NCBI RefSeq assembly: GCF_902806685.2
Contig: NC_048560.1
Location: 7,034,212-7,098,211 of the forward strand
Source of the DNA: Maniola hyperantus
Taxonomy: Eukaryota; Arthropoda; Insecta; Lepidoptera; Nymphalidae
Direction of reading: 5' to 3'
DNA length: 64,000 bases
Position 1 is the stretch's first letter, and the number at the start of each line of letters is the position of its first letter. Positions 40,739 to 50,324 of the stretch are shown in pieces. A program made the translations under genes and the position numbers. The notes beneath the pieces were generated by a model. The model made no database searches, was not told the DNA's origin, and worked only from the letters and a program-made list of their open reading frames with translations.

Positions 40739-40858
40739 GCGGCATTACCCGGGTCATTAATTATTGTGCCATTTGGGAACCATCTTCTGGGGGACGGGAG
40801 TTCCTAACTGCAGGGTGATACAATATTTTTTTTAAGTCTCTTGTTTTTTTACTTCTCC
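40739..40858. repeat. Duplicated non-coding block, copy 2
   Basis: Same orientation as 40271-40395, with CATTACCCGGGTCATTAATT, GTGCCATTTGGGAACC and CTTCTGGGGGACGGGAG. Confidence 0.7.
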
Positions 40859-40892
40859 CGTACTATATTTCTAATTAGACTATTTTAGCAAC

Positions 40893-41141
40893 GTTCGGAA
40901 AGATTCGAGATGTCTTCTCTATCAAAGTTCCTCAGTGCTTGAAGACCAAAAGCCAGTTAAGCCGTGTTGCCAGTGATGACATATGGATCCGAGACATGGT
41001 CGTTAACTATGGGCCTCATGATGAGGCCTTGGGGTTTTTCTGCGTGATCAAATCAGAAATGAGGACATCCGTAGTAGCACCACAGTAACCAACATAGCTC
41101 AACGGGTTGCGAAGCTGAAGTGGCAATGGGCAGGGTCGTAT
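40893..41141 (+). mobile_element. RTE-1 LINE, more 5' coding segment
   Basis: GTTCGGAAAGATTCGAGATG, GTTGCCAGTGATGACATATGG and CAACGGGTTGCGAAGCTGAA. Several indels, not translatable as one frame. Confidence 0.8.
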
Positions 41142-41241
41142 ACGGTAGGATCTGGGAGCCCACCTCATTATCCAATCCCAAAAAACCCCTACCATTATAT
41201 CATGAAAGGGTAACGACCCTCATCAATGAGAAATATAAATA

Positions 41242-41491
41242 ACTAGATTATGCTCGCGACTTCATCCGCGTGGACTACACAAATTTCAAACCCCTATTTC
41301 ACCCACCTAGGCGTTTAATTTTCAAAAATCCTTTCTGAGCAGATGCCTACGTCATATAGCTATCTGCATAGATAGACCAATAATTAATCTATGGCTATCT
41401 GCATGACAAAAAGCCCGATCCGTCCAGTAATTTGAGCTGTAGGTTGATCAGTCAGTCAGTCAGACACTTTTTCCTTTTGTATATTTCGATA
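41242..41491 (-). mobile_element. HelA with a small internal duplication
   Basis: CTAGATTATGCTCGCGACTT to CCTTTTGTATATTTCGA. The TAGCTATCTGCAT segment is doubled around ACCAATAATTAATCTATGG. Confidence 0.85.
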
Positions 41492-41499
41492 TTGCCGAT

Positions 41500-41676
41500 T
41501 AAAAAAAAAGAATATTAGTCAAGTTTATCATGCTGACTAATATTCCCCTTTCCCCTCCAATTAAGCGTAAAGCTTGTGCTAGGATTAGGTACGACAATAA
41601 TGCAACGGGTGGGGGTTTGAACCGGCGACCTTTCGGCTTTCAGCCCGCTCCTTTAACCGTTGAGCTATCGAGATTT
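41500..41676 (-). mobile_element. SINE2, full length
   Basis: AAAAAGAATATTAGTCAAG tail to TTTAACCGTTGAGCTATCGAG head. The 126-codon ORF at 41530 starts inside it and is not a gene. Confidence 0.9.
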
Positions 41677-41905
41677 AAGGAAGCCTTAAAGAAGAGCATG
41701 TCCAGTATTATGACGAAATCAAAACACTGCATCATAACATACACTTCCGCAGTGTGTTTGTATGTGTATATATACACGCTATCGCATCTGTCCGTCCGCA
41801 CCTGCGGCTATCGACCTGTACTGTCGCTTTTTACTCCTAAACCGGTCTTAATGACGCAAGGACGATTTTATGCGAGACTTACTTATTATTTCATTCATTA
41901 CTTAA

Positions 41906-42141
41906 TCTAAATATATAAAAGGAAAAGGTGACTGACTGACTGACTGACTGACTGACTGACTGATCTATCAACGCACAGCTCAAACTACTGGGCGGATCGG
42001 GCTAAAATTTGGCATGCAGATAGCTTTTATGACGTAGGCATCCGCTAAGAAAGGGTTTTTGAAAATTCGACCCCTAAGGGGGAGAAATAGGGGTTTGAAA
42101 TTTGTGTAGTCCACGCGGACGAAGTCGCGAGCATAAGCTAG
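41906..42141 (+). mobile_element. HelA, intact 236-bp copy
   Basis: A|TCTAAATATATAAAAGG, eight GACT units, GCGAGCATAAGCTAG|T. A good reference copy: both Helitron ends and the AT target are intact. Confidence 0.95.
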
Positions 42142-42149
42142 TATTTCAT

Positions 42150-42357
42150 ATTGGAAAAGGGGACTGACTGACTGATCTATCAACGCACAGCTCAAACTAC
42201 TGGACGGATCGGGCTGAAATTCGACAGATGGCTATTATGCCGTAGAAGTCCCCTAAGAAAGGATTTTTGGAAATTCAACCCCTAAGGGGACCGCGGACCC
42301 CTTAAAGCGTGGAAGGGAACCCCAAACCACGCGGATAAATTCGCGGGGCTAAACTAG
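42150..42357 (+). mobile_element. HelA in tandem with the previous copy
   Basis: GGAAAAGGGGACTGACTGAC to CACGCGGATAAATTCGCGGG and CTAG, with a GC-rich insertion around GGGGACCGCGGACCCC. Confidence 0.85.
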
Positions 42358-42386
42358 TTTTTTTACTATATAGGTATGGCGCATAA

Positions 42387-42514
42387 CTGGGTAGGCTCCT
42401 GCGGTAATTTAGCGGTGCGGGAGGGTGACAGTTGTCACAAGTTGACGAATCACTGAGCTCTCGCGTCACGTCATCACACCCTTCCCGCACATCTCCACTA
42501 CCGCGGGAACCCAG
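42387..42514. mobile_element. 128-bp imperfect foldback MITE
   Basis: CTGGGTAGGCTCCTGCGGTA and GGTGCGGGAGGGTGACAG mirror CACCCTTCCCGCAC and CTACCGCGGGAACCCAG. Confidence 0.7.
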
Positions 42515-42560
42515 TCAGTTGTGCGTTGTGCCTGCAGCTAGAGTTCTACAGCAGTCTAAA

Positions 42561-42716
42561 GAGCAGTGATATCCAAGTGGTTGGACTTCGACCTTCATTT
42601 GGGGCGTCGTCGGAGGTTCGATCCCGAGCACGCAACTCTAACTATCCAAAGTAATGTGCGTTTTAGGCAATTAAATATCACTTGCTTTAACCATGAAGGA
42701 AAAATTCATTCCGCGG
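42561..42716 (+). mobile_element. SINE1, 5' half, diverged
   Basis: AGTGATATCCAAGTGGTTGG, GAGGTTCGATCCCGAGCACG and GTGCGTTTTAGGCAATTAAA. Confidence 0.8.
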
Positions 42717-42982
42717 ATAGCCGATAGGGTATAGGTAGTAAAATAAAACCTCTAAGTCATCGTGGGAAAAATACAATAGCGGCTTGTTCACTGTCGCATA
42801 AGCCCTGCCGCCCGGCTCGGCCGGACGTGAGCCAGTTTTTATTCGTTTTGCGACATCAATGCCTTGTCTATGTCGTTATCTTTTCTGATCGTTGGTAAAT
42901 TACCGGGATCGTCTACTATGTGAGTGAGGGGTTAGTCTGAAACTCAAAATTTGCTTCTCATAATCGTTATCTACTCGTACTT

Positions 42983-43215
42983 ATACTAATATTATATATG
43001 CGAAAGTGTGTCCGTCTGTCGGTCTGTCTGTCTGTCCGTCTGTCTGTCTGCGAGCTTTTCACGACCCATCCGTTAAACCAATTTTCAAGGTTCTCAAGGT
43101 TTTAACTATACCCATGCAAAAAATCATGTCGATTCGTTGCTCCGTTGCAACGTGATTGTAGGACAAACCAATAAACCAACAAACAAAAACACATTTCGCA
43201 TTTATTGGTTAGTGA
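42983..43215. mobile_element. HelB2 and HelB1 joined by their interiors
   Basis: Plus HelB2 5' end (ACTAATATTATATATGCG, (GTCT)n) meets minus HelB1 interior (TTTTAACTATACCCATGC) at about 43095 and ends in the inverted HelB1 5' end (ACACATTTCGCATTTATT). Neither 3' end is present. Confidence 0.8.
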
Positions 43216-43478
43216 TATTAGTAAAGATTAAAAAGTTTTTTATCATACAAAGCTTATTACTATAAATATATTATTATAAATGCTTATTCTATAGATAATA
43301 CGGCGCCCGTGGCTCTCCCTACTAATCTAAAAATTGCTGTCCCCTAACGGGGTAACAATATTGGAATATATATCTGCTCTGTCTAGACGTCTCCATCGAC
43401 CGACTGTATGAAATATTTCTAGACTGTGATATTTCTACATAATAGGTAGACCAGAATCTCAGGTTCTTTTACCTTCGT
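43216..43478. other. Unassigned sequence
   Basis: Nothing recognised. Confidence 0.4.
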
Positions 43479-43848
43479 AAGGTGGTTTGATACATCCGGC
43501 CGCGAAAATTCAAATTTTAGTTAGTTTTTCGAAAATAATAGACTAATCATATACATCGAAAGCTTATAGTAATCAGTTTTGCGGGCATACTTATGCATCT
43601 TCATGTTTTTCCATAAAAACTTTGGTCAAAAATACTCATTTACTTCATATTGGTTCCTTAAAAATATTTTTTTTGAATTTTCCCAGATTTGCACAAATAT
43701 GAAGTAAATGAGTATTTTTAACATTTAACATGTGAATATATGCCTGCAAAACTCATTACCATAAGCGTTCGATGTATGATTAGTCTACTATTTCCGAAAA
43801 ACTAACTAAAATTTGAATTTTCGCGGCTGGATCTTTCAAACCACTTTA
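43479..43848. mobile_element. 370-bp foldback MITE, almost wholly palindromic
   Basis: Left TAAGGTGGTTTGATACATCC and GCCGCGAAAATTCAAATTTT mirror the right end over about 110 bp. An inner pair AATACTCATTTACTTCATAT / ATATGAAGTAAATGAGTATT closes the stem further. Unique in the window. Confidence 0.9.
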
Positions 43849-44102
43849 AGCTTACTTGTTTTGAATTCATGGAATACTGCAGAAGTCAGCAAGAAACTTG
43901 TAAGTAAATAAACCGTTAAAAACTTTAGATCTACACAAATTATATCTACTTGAAGTAAATGAAACACGCAAAATCACATAGAAAGCCTGATACAGTTTCA
44001 TCCCGTTAGACGGGAGGCTGCGTGCGCAAAAACACGGTAAAAACACTAGTCGTGTAACGACTGGTCGTGGATGCCGTATCTATAGTCAAGTACTGAAATC
44101 GG
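43849..44102. other. Unassigned sequence
   Basis: Includes TCCCGTTAGACGGGA, a short hairpin. Otherwise unrecognised. Confidence 0.4.
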
Positions 44103-44328
44103 AACCCATATTATAAATGCGAAAGTTTGTTTGTTTGTTGGTTTATTGATTTGTTGATTCCTTCAATCACGTCGTAACGGAGCAACGGATGGACGTGATT
44201 TTTTGCATGGGTATAGTTAAAGACCTGGAGAGTGACATAAGCTACCTTTTATCCAGGGAAATCAAAGAGTTCCCACGGAATTTTTTAAAACCTAAAGCCT
44301 CGCGTATGAAGTCGCGAGCATCAGCTAG
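44103..44328 (+). mobile_element. HelB1, full length
   Basis: CCATATTATAAATGCGAAAG to GAAGTCGCGAGCATCAGC and TAG, T following. A 42-bp HelA stub (AAACTGACTAACTCAGATCG) follows. Confidence 0.9.
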
Positions 44329-44379
44329 TATAAAACGAAAAACTGACTAACTCAGATCGGGCTAAAATTTGGTTACTAA

Positions 44380-44735
44380 ACCATCATCATCATCAATGGA
44401 TAGACGTCCACTGTTGGACATAAGTCTATTATAGGTGCTTCGACACGCCACAGCTGTACGCCACCATCCAACAGCTATCTGCGACTCGTTTGATGTCGTC
44501 TGTTGATCTAGTGAGGTCTTCCAACGCTGCGCTTTCCGGTGCGAGGTCCCCATTTGAGATCCCAACGTCTATCGGTTTTTCTAACTATATGCCCTGCCCA
44601 TTGCCACTTCAGCTTCGCAATCCGTTGAGCTATGTCGACTACTCTGGCTCCAACGGATCTCATTTCTGATTTGATCACATAGAGAAACTCCGCACATAGC
44701 TCTATCTATTGCCCGCTGAGTGATTCAGGTGGCTC
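44380..44735 (-). mobile_element. RTE-1 LINE 3' end
   Basis: (ATC)n, CCACTGTTGGACATAAGTC, CGTTTGATGTCGTCTGTTG, GCCCTGCCCATTGCCAC and GATTTGATCACATAGAG. About 350 bp of coding sequence with indels. Confidence 0.85.
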
Positions 44736-44751
44736 AGCTATTATTATAAGG

Positions 44752-44990
44752 GTGTAATTAATATTTAGACAAGACTTGTCCATTGCTACAGTGCATAAAC
44801 ACTATTAAATCCAGCTTCTGATGCCGTCTATCTGTTCACCCAGTGAGGACTCTTCCAATGCTGTGCTTTCCAGTGTAAGGTCACCATTTCAGCATAGGTT
44901 TTTCGAAATATGTGCCCTACCCAAGAACAAAACCAATGCTGTAGTTATTTAAGCAAGACTTGTCTATAGTTAGAGCACATAAACACTAGA
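44752..44990 (-). mobile_element. Older RTE-1 piece between ~40-bp direct repeats
   Basis: CAAGACTTGTCCATTGC to GCATAAACACTA (44752-44793) and CAAGACTTGTCTATAG to CACATAAACACTA (44947-44990) flank a diverged RTE-1 segment (CAGTGAGGACTCTTCCAATG, CATTTCAGCATAGG). Confidence 0.7.
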
Positions 44991-45234
44991 TGCGTCAATA
45001 ATTGTAACTCGTTCGCTATCATTGCCTATTGCAGAGCAAGTACATGTGGCGACGACCAACGGCCAATGCAGGTCCAAAAGCTCGCTGAGAAATGACACTT
45101 TTTACTGACAAGAGAATGGTAATTGCGTAATGCAATCAAAATCAGCATAGCTGGGATTGAGACCACTTCTTGTTATCCCGTTTTTATTCACGACGGAACT
45201 AAATGTTTAATTTCAATGGTAGTTTGTTTAATCG

Positions 45235-45457
45235 TCTTAATATATAAAAGGAAAAAGTGACTGATTGATTGACTGACTGATCTATCAACGCACAGCTCAA
45301 ATTACTGGACGGATCGGGCTGAAATTTGGCATGCAGATAGCTATTATGACGTAGGCATCCGCTAAGAAAGGATTTTTGAAAATTCAACCCCTAAGAGGGT
45401 GAAATAGGGGTTTGAAATTTGTGTAGTCCACGCGGACGAAGTCGCGAGCATAAGCTA
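45235..45457 (+). mobile_element. HelA, near full length
   Basis: TCTTAATATATAAAAGG to GTCGCGAGCATAAGCTAC; the last base of CTAG is changed. Confidence 0.9.
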
Positions 45458-45952
45458 CTTTTATTTTAATAACGGACAACACTGCCCACAAATGATGCGC
45501 TAACTTTCTTAAGTCTAAACCTCTGGTTTCCAATTTATTTTTGTTGCTATTATGCCGTTAAATATACTACGGTTAAAAGCATTTGAGGCATACGCTAAGC
45601 AGTAAACGTTCGCAAAACTCAATGCAGTCCCACTGTACACCATAAATCGTGGAATTTCAACACTTCGGCGTCAATTTGGCGCCGGAAGCGGATGTCGCCA
45701 TTTTCCCGCCGAAAAGCGTAATTTTTTCGCCAACGCTTAAGCCGTCATGGCGGCACTTCCGGTGGATTTCCTGTGACGTCACGTGTCGACGTCCGGTCTG
45801 GAAATAATAAGCTGCCGTTTAATTGGGTGAAAATGCGTTTTCCTTATATATTTGGGTCACGAAAACTCATTTAAAATTTTACGAATTAAAATTGCGGGCC
45901 CCACTTACCTATAATAGCTTGCGTTCCTTATTTTAATTCAAAAGTAGGTCGT
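45458..45952. promoter_or_regulatory. Non-repeat region with a promoter-like motif cluster
   Basis: Between 45675 and 45785 lie GCGCCGGAAG (ETS-like), GCCATTTTCCCGCC (YY1/Pho-like plus E2F-like), CATGGCGGC (YY1/Pho core), ACTTCCGG (ETS) and TGACGTCACGTG (CRE overlapping an E-box). The CCGGAAG...GCCAT and ATGGC...CTTCCGG pairs are inverted, so it might instead be a foldback element. No adjacent ORF identifies a gene. Confidence 0.3.
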
Positions 45953-45954
45953 TT

Positions 45955-46185
45955 TTTATTAAGGTTCCGGAGTAAAACGAAGAAGCTTTAGTAAAGATTC
46001 ATCCAGTCCAACTATTCAGTCCGTATGTCTGTGTGTTACAGACATTTTATGGGTGTAACCAAAACGCTAGCAAAAACGAAGACAGGTAAGACTGATGACT
46101 ACCTACTGATATGATACCACAAAAAAAACGCGAATAAGAATATAAAAAATTCCTATAATTATGTAAAAGTTTACGATATTTATTA
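45955..46185. repeat. RepP-like scrap and unassigned sequence
   Basis: TTATTAAGGTTCCGGAGTAA and CAGTCCGTATGTCTGTG recall the RepP relative at 38728. The remainder is unrecognised. Confidence 0.35.
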
Positions 46186-46395
46186 TCTTCTCTACATATA
46201 AAAATGAATCGCTGAATGTGTTGCTAATCGCAAATCTCGAGAACAGCTGAACCGATTTCGCTAATTCTTCTTTTATAATATTTCTTGAAGTACGAGGATG
46301 GTTCTTACGGAGAGAAAAATTTAAAAATTGCAAGTATATTAAAAAAAACTAAAGAATCGACTGTTAGGCGGTACGAAGTTCGCCGGGTCAGCTAG
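46186..46395 (+). mobile_element. HelE, full length
   Basis: TCTTCTCTACATATAAAAAT, GAATCGCTGAATGTGTTGC, GGCGGTACGAAGTTCGCCGG (terminal hairpin) and GTCAGCTAG|T. Confidence 0.9.
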
Positions 46396-46408
46396 TTGCA
46401 AATAAAAC

Positions 46409-46479
46409 ATCTAACTGACGCTAGAGGTCAATGAACGTCGTAAGCAGGGCATTGAACTGAGTTTTGCACGCTATACTTT
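46409..46479. repeat. Short dispersed repeat (partner of 921)
   Basis: TGACGCTAGAGGTCAATGAA and GAGTTTTGCACGCTATA match 921-1004 in reverse complement. Confidence 0.6.
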
Positions 46480-46482
46480 GCG

Positions 46483-46574
46483 GGTACATAAGCTATTTTT
46501 TATAAAAAAAATTAGAGATCCCTACGAAAAGTGTAATAAGCTACCCGTGCGAAGCCGGGGCGGGTTGCTCTTAG
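46483..46574 (+). mobile_element. HelC, 3' end
   Basis: CCGTGCGAAGCCGGGGCGGG then TTGCTCTTAG, the worn HelC terminus. Confidence 0.7.
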
Positions 46575-46979
46575 TATACAAAGTTGGACATTTCTAACCG
46601 ATCGGTGCATAAAAGTATTTCGATTTCAATACGGGACGTATCCGTATCGCCACAAAAATCCAGTCAGCCCGAACGGGAAGATTGAAATTTTTCGAATTCC
46701 ACGCCCGGCCAGCCGGACAGTCCTATCCACTGACCTCTACAGTCTACTAAATGTAAGTACGCTAAACCTGCCATTGCCGACCTGGGGCCTTACTACCATC
46801 GCTTTAAAGTAGTGTTTTAATATTGTAACAATATTTTATTTAACACTTTATTTGTAAAAGGTTTGTGTAATGATAACTAGGTAGTATATAGATATTGTAA
46901 TTTAGGAAAGTAACAAAAATATCTTGAAGAGGAACCGTAAAGAAACTCGCTTGATTAACTTAATCTATCGCTGGTAAGA
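46575..46979. other. Unassigned, probably single-copy
   Basis: About 400 bp with no ORF or repeat recognised. Confidence 0.45.
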
Positions 46980-47415
46980 AACTGGGCAAGTGCGAGTCGG
47001 ACTCGCTAATCGAGGTTCCGTACCTTGAAAGGATATGGATAGTGAATTATTTTTCTCCCACTTGCTCGGAATTGGCTACTTTACTCAAGAAAGGTTTTCA
47101 CTACAGAGGACTGTTATCAGACCTTTACTGGGCGATAACAGTTTTAAGTTTCTTGACAGACAGTCAGACAGACATGCAAGCCTCAATAGCTCAACCGGTA
47201 TAGTAGTGGACTGAAAACCGAAAGGTCGACGGTTCAAATCCCGCCCGTTGCACTATTGTCGTACCTACTCCTAGCACAAGCCTGACGCTTAATTGGAGAG
47301 GAAAGGGGAATATTAGTCATTTAATATGGCTAATATTCTTTAAAAAAAAAAATGATCCTAAAAAGTGATCCTATAAGGATTCCTTTTTCCTTTTGAGGTA
47401 CGGAACCCTAAAAAT
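46980..47415 (+). repeat. RepP relative split by SINE2
   Basis: GGGCAAGTGCGAGTCGGACT to (CAGA)n, then SINE2, then AAGTGATCCTATAAGGATTC and GAGGTACGGAACCCTAAAAA. Confidence 0.8.
47180..47351 (+). mobile_element. SINE2, full length
   Basis: GCCTCAATAGCTCAACCGG, GACGGTTCAAATCCCGCCC and GGCTAATATTCTTTAAAAAA. Confidence 0.95.
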
Positions 47416-47586
47416 ATAAAAAATACTTTGGTCCAGAATAACACCGCGTTGAAACATTATTGCTTTAGGCGGTGGTAGTAGGGCCCCTGTTTCTGGAGCA
47501 ATTTGATATTCACCATTTTGCCACTGATAGTAGTAATGGGAGTAATACTATGAGCGTAATTGGAATTAAATGTTAGTGATGAGACA

Positions 47587-48033
47587 GCAGACGAGTCGCA
47601 GGGAGCCGCTGGATTCAGGCGGCGCAAGACCGTGGCATTTTTTTTTATTTTTATTTATAACAAGCGTAGGTACACCAAATATTTACATTAGTATTTTATC
47701 GCCAAACTGGTGAGCCAGTTTGTTGGCGAGCTGGCGCTCCTTAAAAATAACTAGAATCTACGTATTAAATTGTACTTATGTATGTAAACTTATATTCTAA
47801 CTTATAAACTTATACTCAGATTAAGGATTGATCGCTGCAGCGAATTGAACGCTTTAGAGATCAATCCTCAATCTGAGGTAACAAACAAAATAAACTAAAA
47901 TAAAAAACAAATAATGATAATAAATTAAACAGTAAGGGGGTCCCTAAGGAAGTGTTCCTTTAACTTTTTCTTAAGCACCCCCTCACTGACCTTATTGTGA
48001 AAGTCTCTACAAGAGACTTATAGTCCAGCAGTG
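47587..48033 (+). mobile_element. RTE-1 3' end split by a LINE
   Basis: CAGACGAGTCGCAGGGAGCC to GACCGTGGC, a ~360-bp insert, then AAGTCTCTACAAGAGACTTA and GTCCAGCAGTG. Confidence 0.85.
47638..47996 (-). mobile_element. LINE 3' fragment inside RTE-1
   Basis: A T-rich left end (minus tail) then CAAGCGTAGGTACACC, TGTTGGCGAGCTGGCGCTCC and CTAAGGAAGTGTTCCTTTAA. An inverted pair AGATTAAGGATTGATC / GATCAATCCTCAATCT lies at about 47818-47875. Coding part not kept. Confidence 0.6.
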
Positions 48034-48331
48034 TACCTCCCACTAATAAGACCACAGCGCTTACCACTGCGCCAGGGAGGTCGGTCAGCTTAGGAACAGT
48101 TTGTCTCATGGGAGGCTTCTATTGTAGCTAATTACCACGCTACCGGCAAAGCCGGGCCGCCAAGCGATTTAGCGTTCCGGTACGATACCGTGTAAAAACC
48201 AAGAGGGCCATTGGGTTTAATAATAACTGCCATATCCCTTCCAGGTTAGCCCGCTTCCATCTTAGACTGCATCGTCACTTACCATTAGGTGAGATAGCAG
48301 TCAAGGGCTAACTTGTATCTGAATAATAAAA
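48034..48331. mobile_element. SINE3 head (minus) facing SINE3 body (plus)
   Basis: 48034-48083 is the inverted tRNA head (ACTGCGCCAGGGAGGTCG). 48105-48331 is a plus body (TTAGCGTTCCGGTACGATAC to GGGCTAACTTGTATCTGAAT). Two insertions or one rearranged copy. Confidence 0.8.
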
Positions 48332-48598
48332 AAGTAGGCGGTAGGGCGCTTCGAATAGGCGCAAAAAATTACTCACTTTGTATGGCATACATCTTCCAGC
48401 GTACATTGTACATGTCCATTTCAGTGGTCCATTATAATAGAACGAGGCGTACCACATGTGTAAGCTTTTATTAATAGTATACCTAAGTACTAGTTTATCC
48501 CGCGATTTCGTCCGCGTGGATTTATCATGATGATGATGATGATGATGAAAGTATGGAGTGAGAGTTGCACTCGGGTGACACACAGTCAATTAAAAACT
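48332..48598. other. Unassigned, with a HelB stub and (ATG)n
   Basis: CTAGTTTATCCCGCGATTTC and GTCCGCGTGGATTTATC at 48489-48523, then (ATG)7. Confidence 0.5.
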
Positions 48599-48780
48599 TG
48601 CTTTAACGGTGAAAGAAAACACCGTGGGGAATCTGCCAATCCTCACTTGGGCAGCATGGTGGACTATGGTTGACCATAGTCCACCACGCTGGCCAACTGG
48701 TTGAGACCCCTTCTCATTGTGAGAGGAGACCGGTTCTCAGTAGTGAGCCGGCGATGGGTTGACCATGATGATGATGGACC
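48599..48780. mobile_element. SINE1 rearranged around a hairpin
   Basis: AACGGTGAAAGAAAACACCG and a sequence through GTGGACTATGGT are followed by ACCATAGTCCAC and then a plus SINE1 end (GGCGATGGGTTGACCATG). Confidence 0.75.
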
Positions 48781-48829
48781 ATTGGGAGTTCCACTCGGGT
48801 AAAACACAGTCAAATGTTATCTAAACTTA

Positions 48830-49034
48830 GGTATAAAAGGAAAAGCTGACCGACTGACTGACTGGCTGATCTATCAACGCACAGCTCAAACTACTGGACG
48901 AATCGGGCTGAAATTTAGCATGCAGATGGCTATTATGACGTAGCCATCTGCTTAAAAAAGAATTTTTAAAAATTCAAACCTTAAGGGAGTGAAATAGGGG
49001 TTCGAAATTTGCGTAGTCAACGCGGACGAAGTCG
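48830..49034 (+). mobile_element. HelA
   Basis: GGTATAAAAGGAAAAGCTG to GCGGACGAAGTCGCTAG; the last hairpin arm runs straight into TAG. Confidence 0.85.
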
Positions 49035-49530
49035 CTAGGAAGTAATAAAGTCAAAATCAAGTTTTAAAAAGACTTCGTTGAAAAATATAAAGATAAAGCT
49101 GAAGCTCACTCGTCGGCAGTGGCGTGCAGCTCATAGAAGCATAAACGCACTGCTTACCCTCATTGTAATAAATCAATGCTTATTTTTCATTATAACCCGC
49201 CGTAAAATAAGTTCATACCTAAATGCATACCCTGGCTTGAACTCCTGTGCACGCCACTGCTCGTCGGTTGCAGTATAGTTGCAGTGTCGTCCGGAGTCCG
49301 GACAATCTGTCGATACCGGACGTCCGGCGCGGACCTACGTCCGGCGCGGACCTACGTCCGGCGCTGTGTTCACTCCGAGACGTGTGGATTTTATTCCGTA
49401 AAATCTTTCTGCGTCCAGCGAACTTAACAGGGAAAAAATGTTTAAAACCAGTTAAGATGGAATTTAGACAATTTGTGAGAAAAGGTAACATACAGACATA
49501 AAGACACACTGTCGTATGGCTTAATTTATG
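49035..49530. repeat. Local repeat I, copy 1 (split by hAT-M1)
   Basis: AGTAATAAAGTCAAAATCAAG, GAAGCTCACTCGTCGG, GTCCGGAGTCCGGACAATC and ACCGGACGTCCGGCGCGG. The CGCGGACCTACGTCCGG unit is doubled here. Both-strand ORFs (84 and 96 codons) come from the repeat. Confidence 0.85.
49117..49259. mobile_element. hAT-M1 MITE, 143 bp
   Basis: CAGTGGCGTGCAGC to CTGTGCACGCCACTG, between CTCGTCGG duplications (49109-49116, 49260-49267). Copies 2 and 3 of repeat I show the empty site CTCGTCGGTTGCA. Confidence 0.95.
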
Positions 49531-49559
49531 ATCATTTTAACATGGTTATTCCATAATAA

Positions 49560-50324
49560 TCTACACTAATAATATTATAAAGAGGAAAACTTTGTTTGTT
49601 TGTTTGTTTGTTTGTTTGTTTGTTTGTACTGAATAGGCTCAAAAACTACTGGACCGATTTTAAAAATTCTTTCACCATTCGAAAGCTACATTATCCACGA
49701 GTAACATAGGCTATATTTTATTTTGGAAAAAAATAGGGTTCCGTAAGATATTTGGGTTTTTCGGACACAAGGTGTAAAAAATCAACCAGAAAAGTTACTT
49801 ATTTTGCGTACGCTGCCTAAACTATAAAAGATAGAACCATAAAATGTTCTAATTAATTGTAGATCTTATAAATATCTACAAAAAAGTCCGCGACACACTA
49901 TACCCATCTATGTCGAGTGAGGCACAGCAACCATTTTTTTATTTAAAAATCTTGAATTTTTTTTGGACTACATTTAAACGCGTTTATTTTACTCATGCTA
50001 TCAATCCTTATCAAAATAAATGATTTCATCACTAAGAACAGTTTATGGAGATAATATTTGGTCTTTGAATGATTAAAATTGGACGTTTGGTTTTGAAGTT
50101 ATGGCGAAATTAAAATATTACGATTTCTGCTGCACGGCCCGTTGTATTATATATAAAGAGGTAATGTCGTTAAGTTTGTTTGTAGGGGGTAATCTTTAGA
50201 ACTACTGAACCGATTTTAAAAATTCTTTCACCAGTAGAAAGCTACATTATTCCTGAGTGACATAGGCTATACGGGATCTTTAAAAACCTAAATCTACGCG
50301 GGCGAAGCCGCGGGGATCAGCTAG
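49560..50324 (+). mobile_element. HelD, 765 bp, complete ends
   Basis: A|TCTACACTAATAATATTAT start, nine TTTG units, GCGGGCGAAGCCGCGGGGATC hairpin (split: GCGGGCGAAGCCGC) and CAGCTAG|T end. A 90-bp module (ACTACTGGACCGATTTTAAA to GACATAGGCTAT) occurs at 49625-49713 and 50182-50270, so a second HelD start may be nested at about 50146. No Rep/helicase coding. Confidence 0.8.

Noticed and set aside
41530..41910. 126-codon plus ORF
   Set aside because: Starts inside a minus-strand SINE2 and runs into unassigned DNA; a chance frame.
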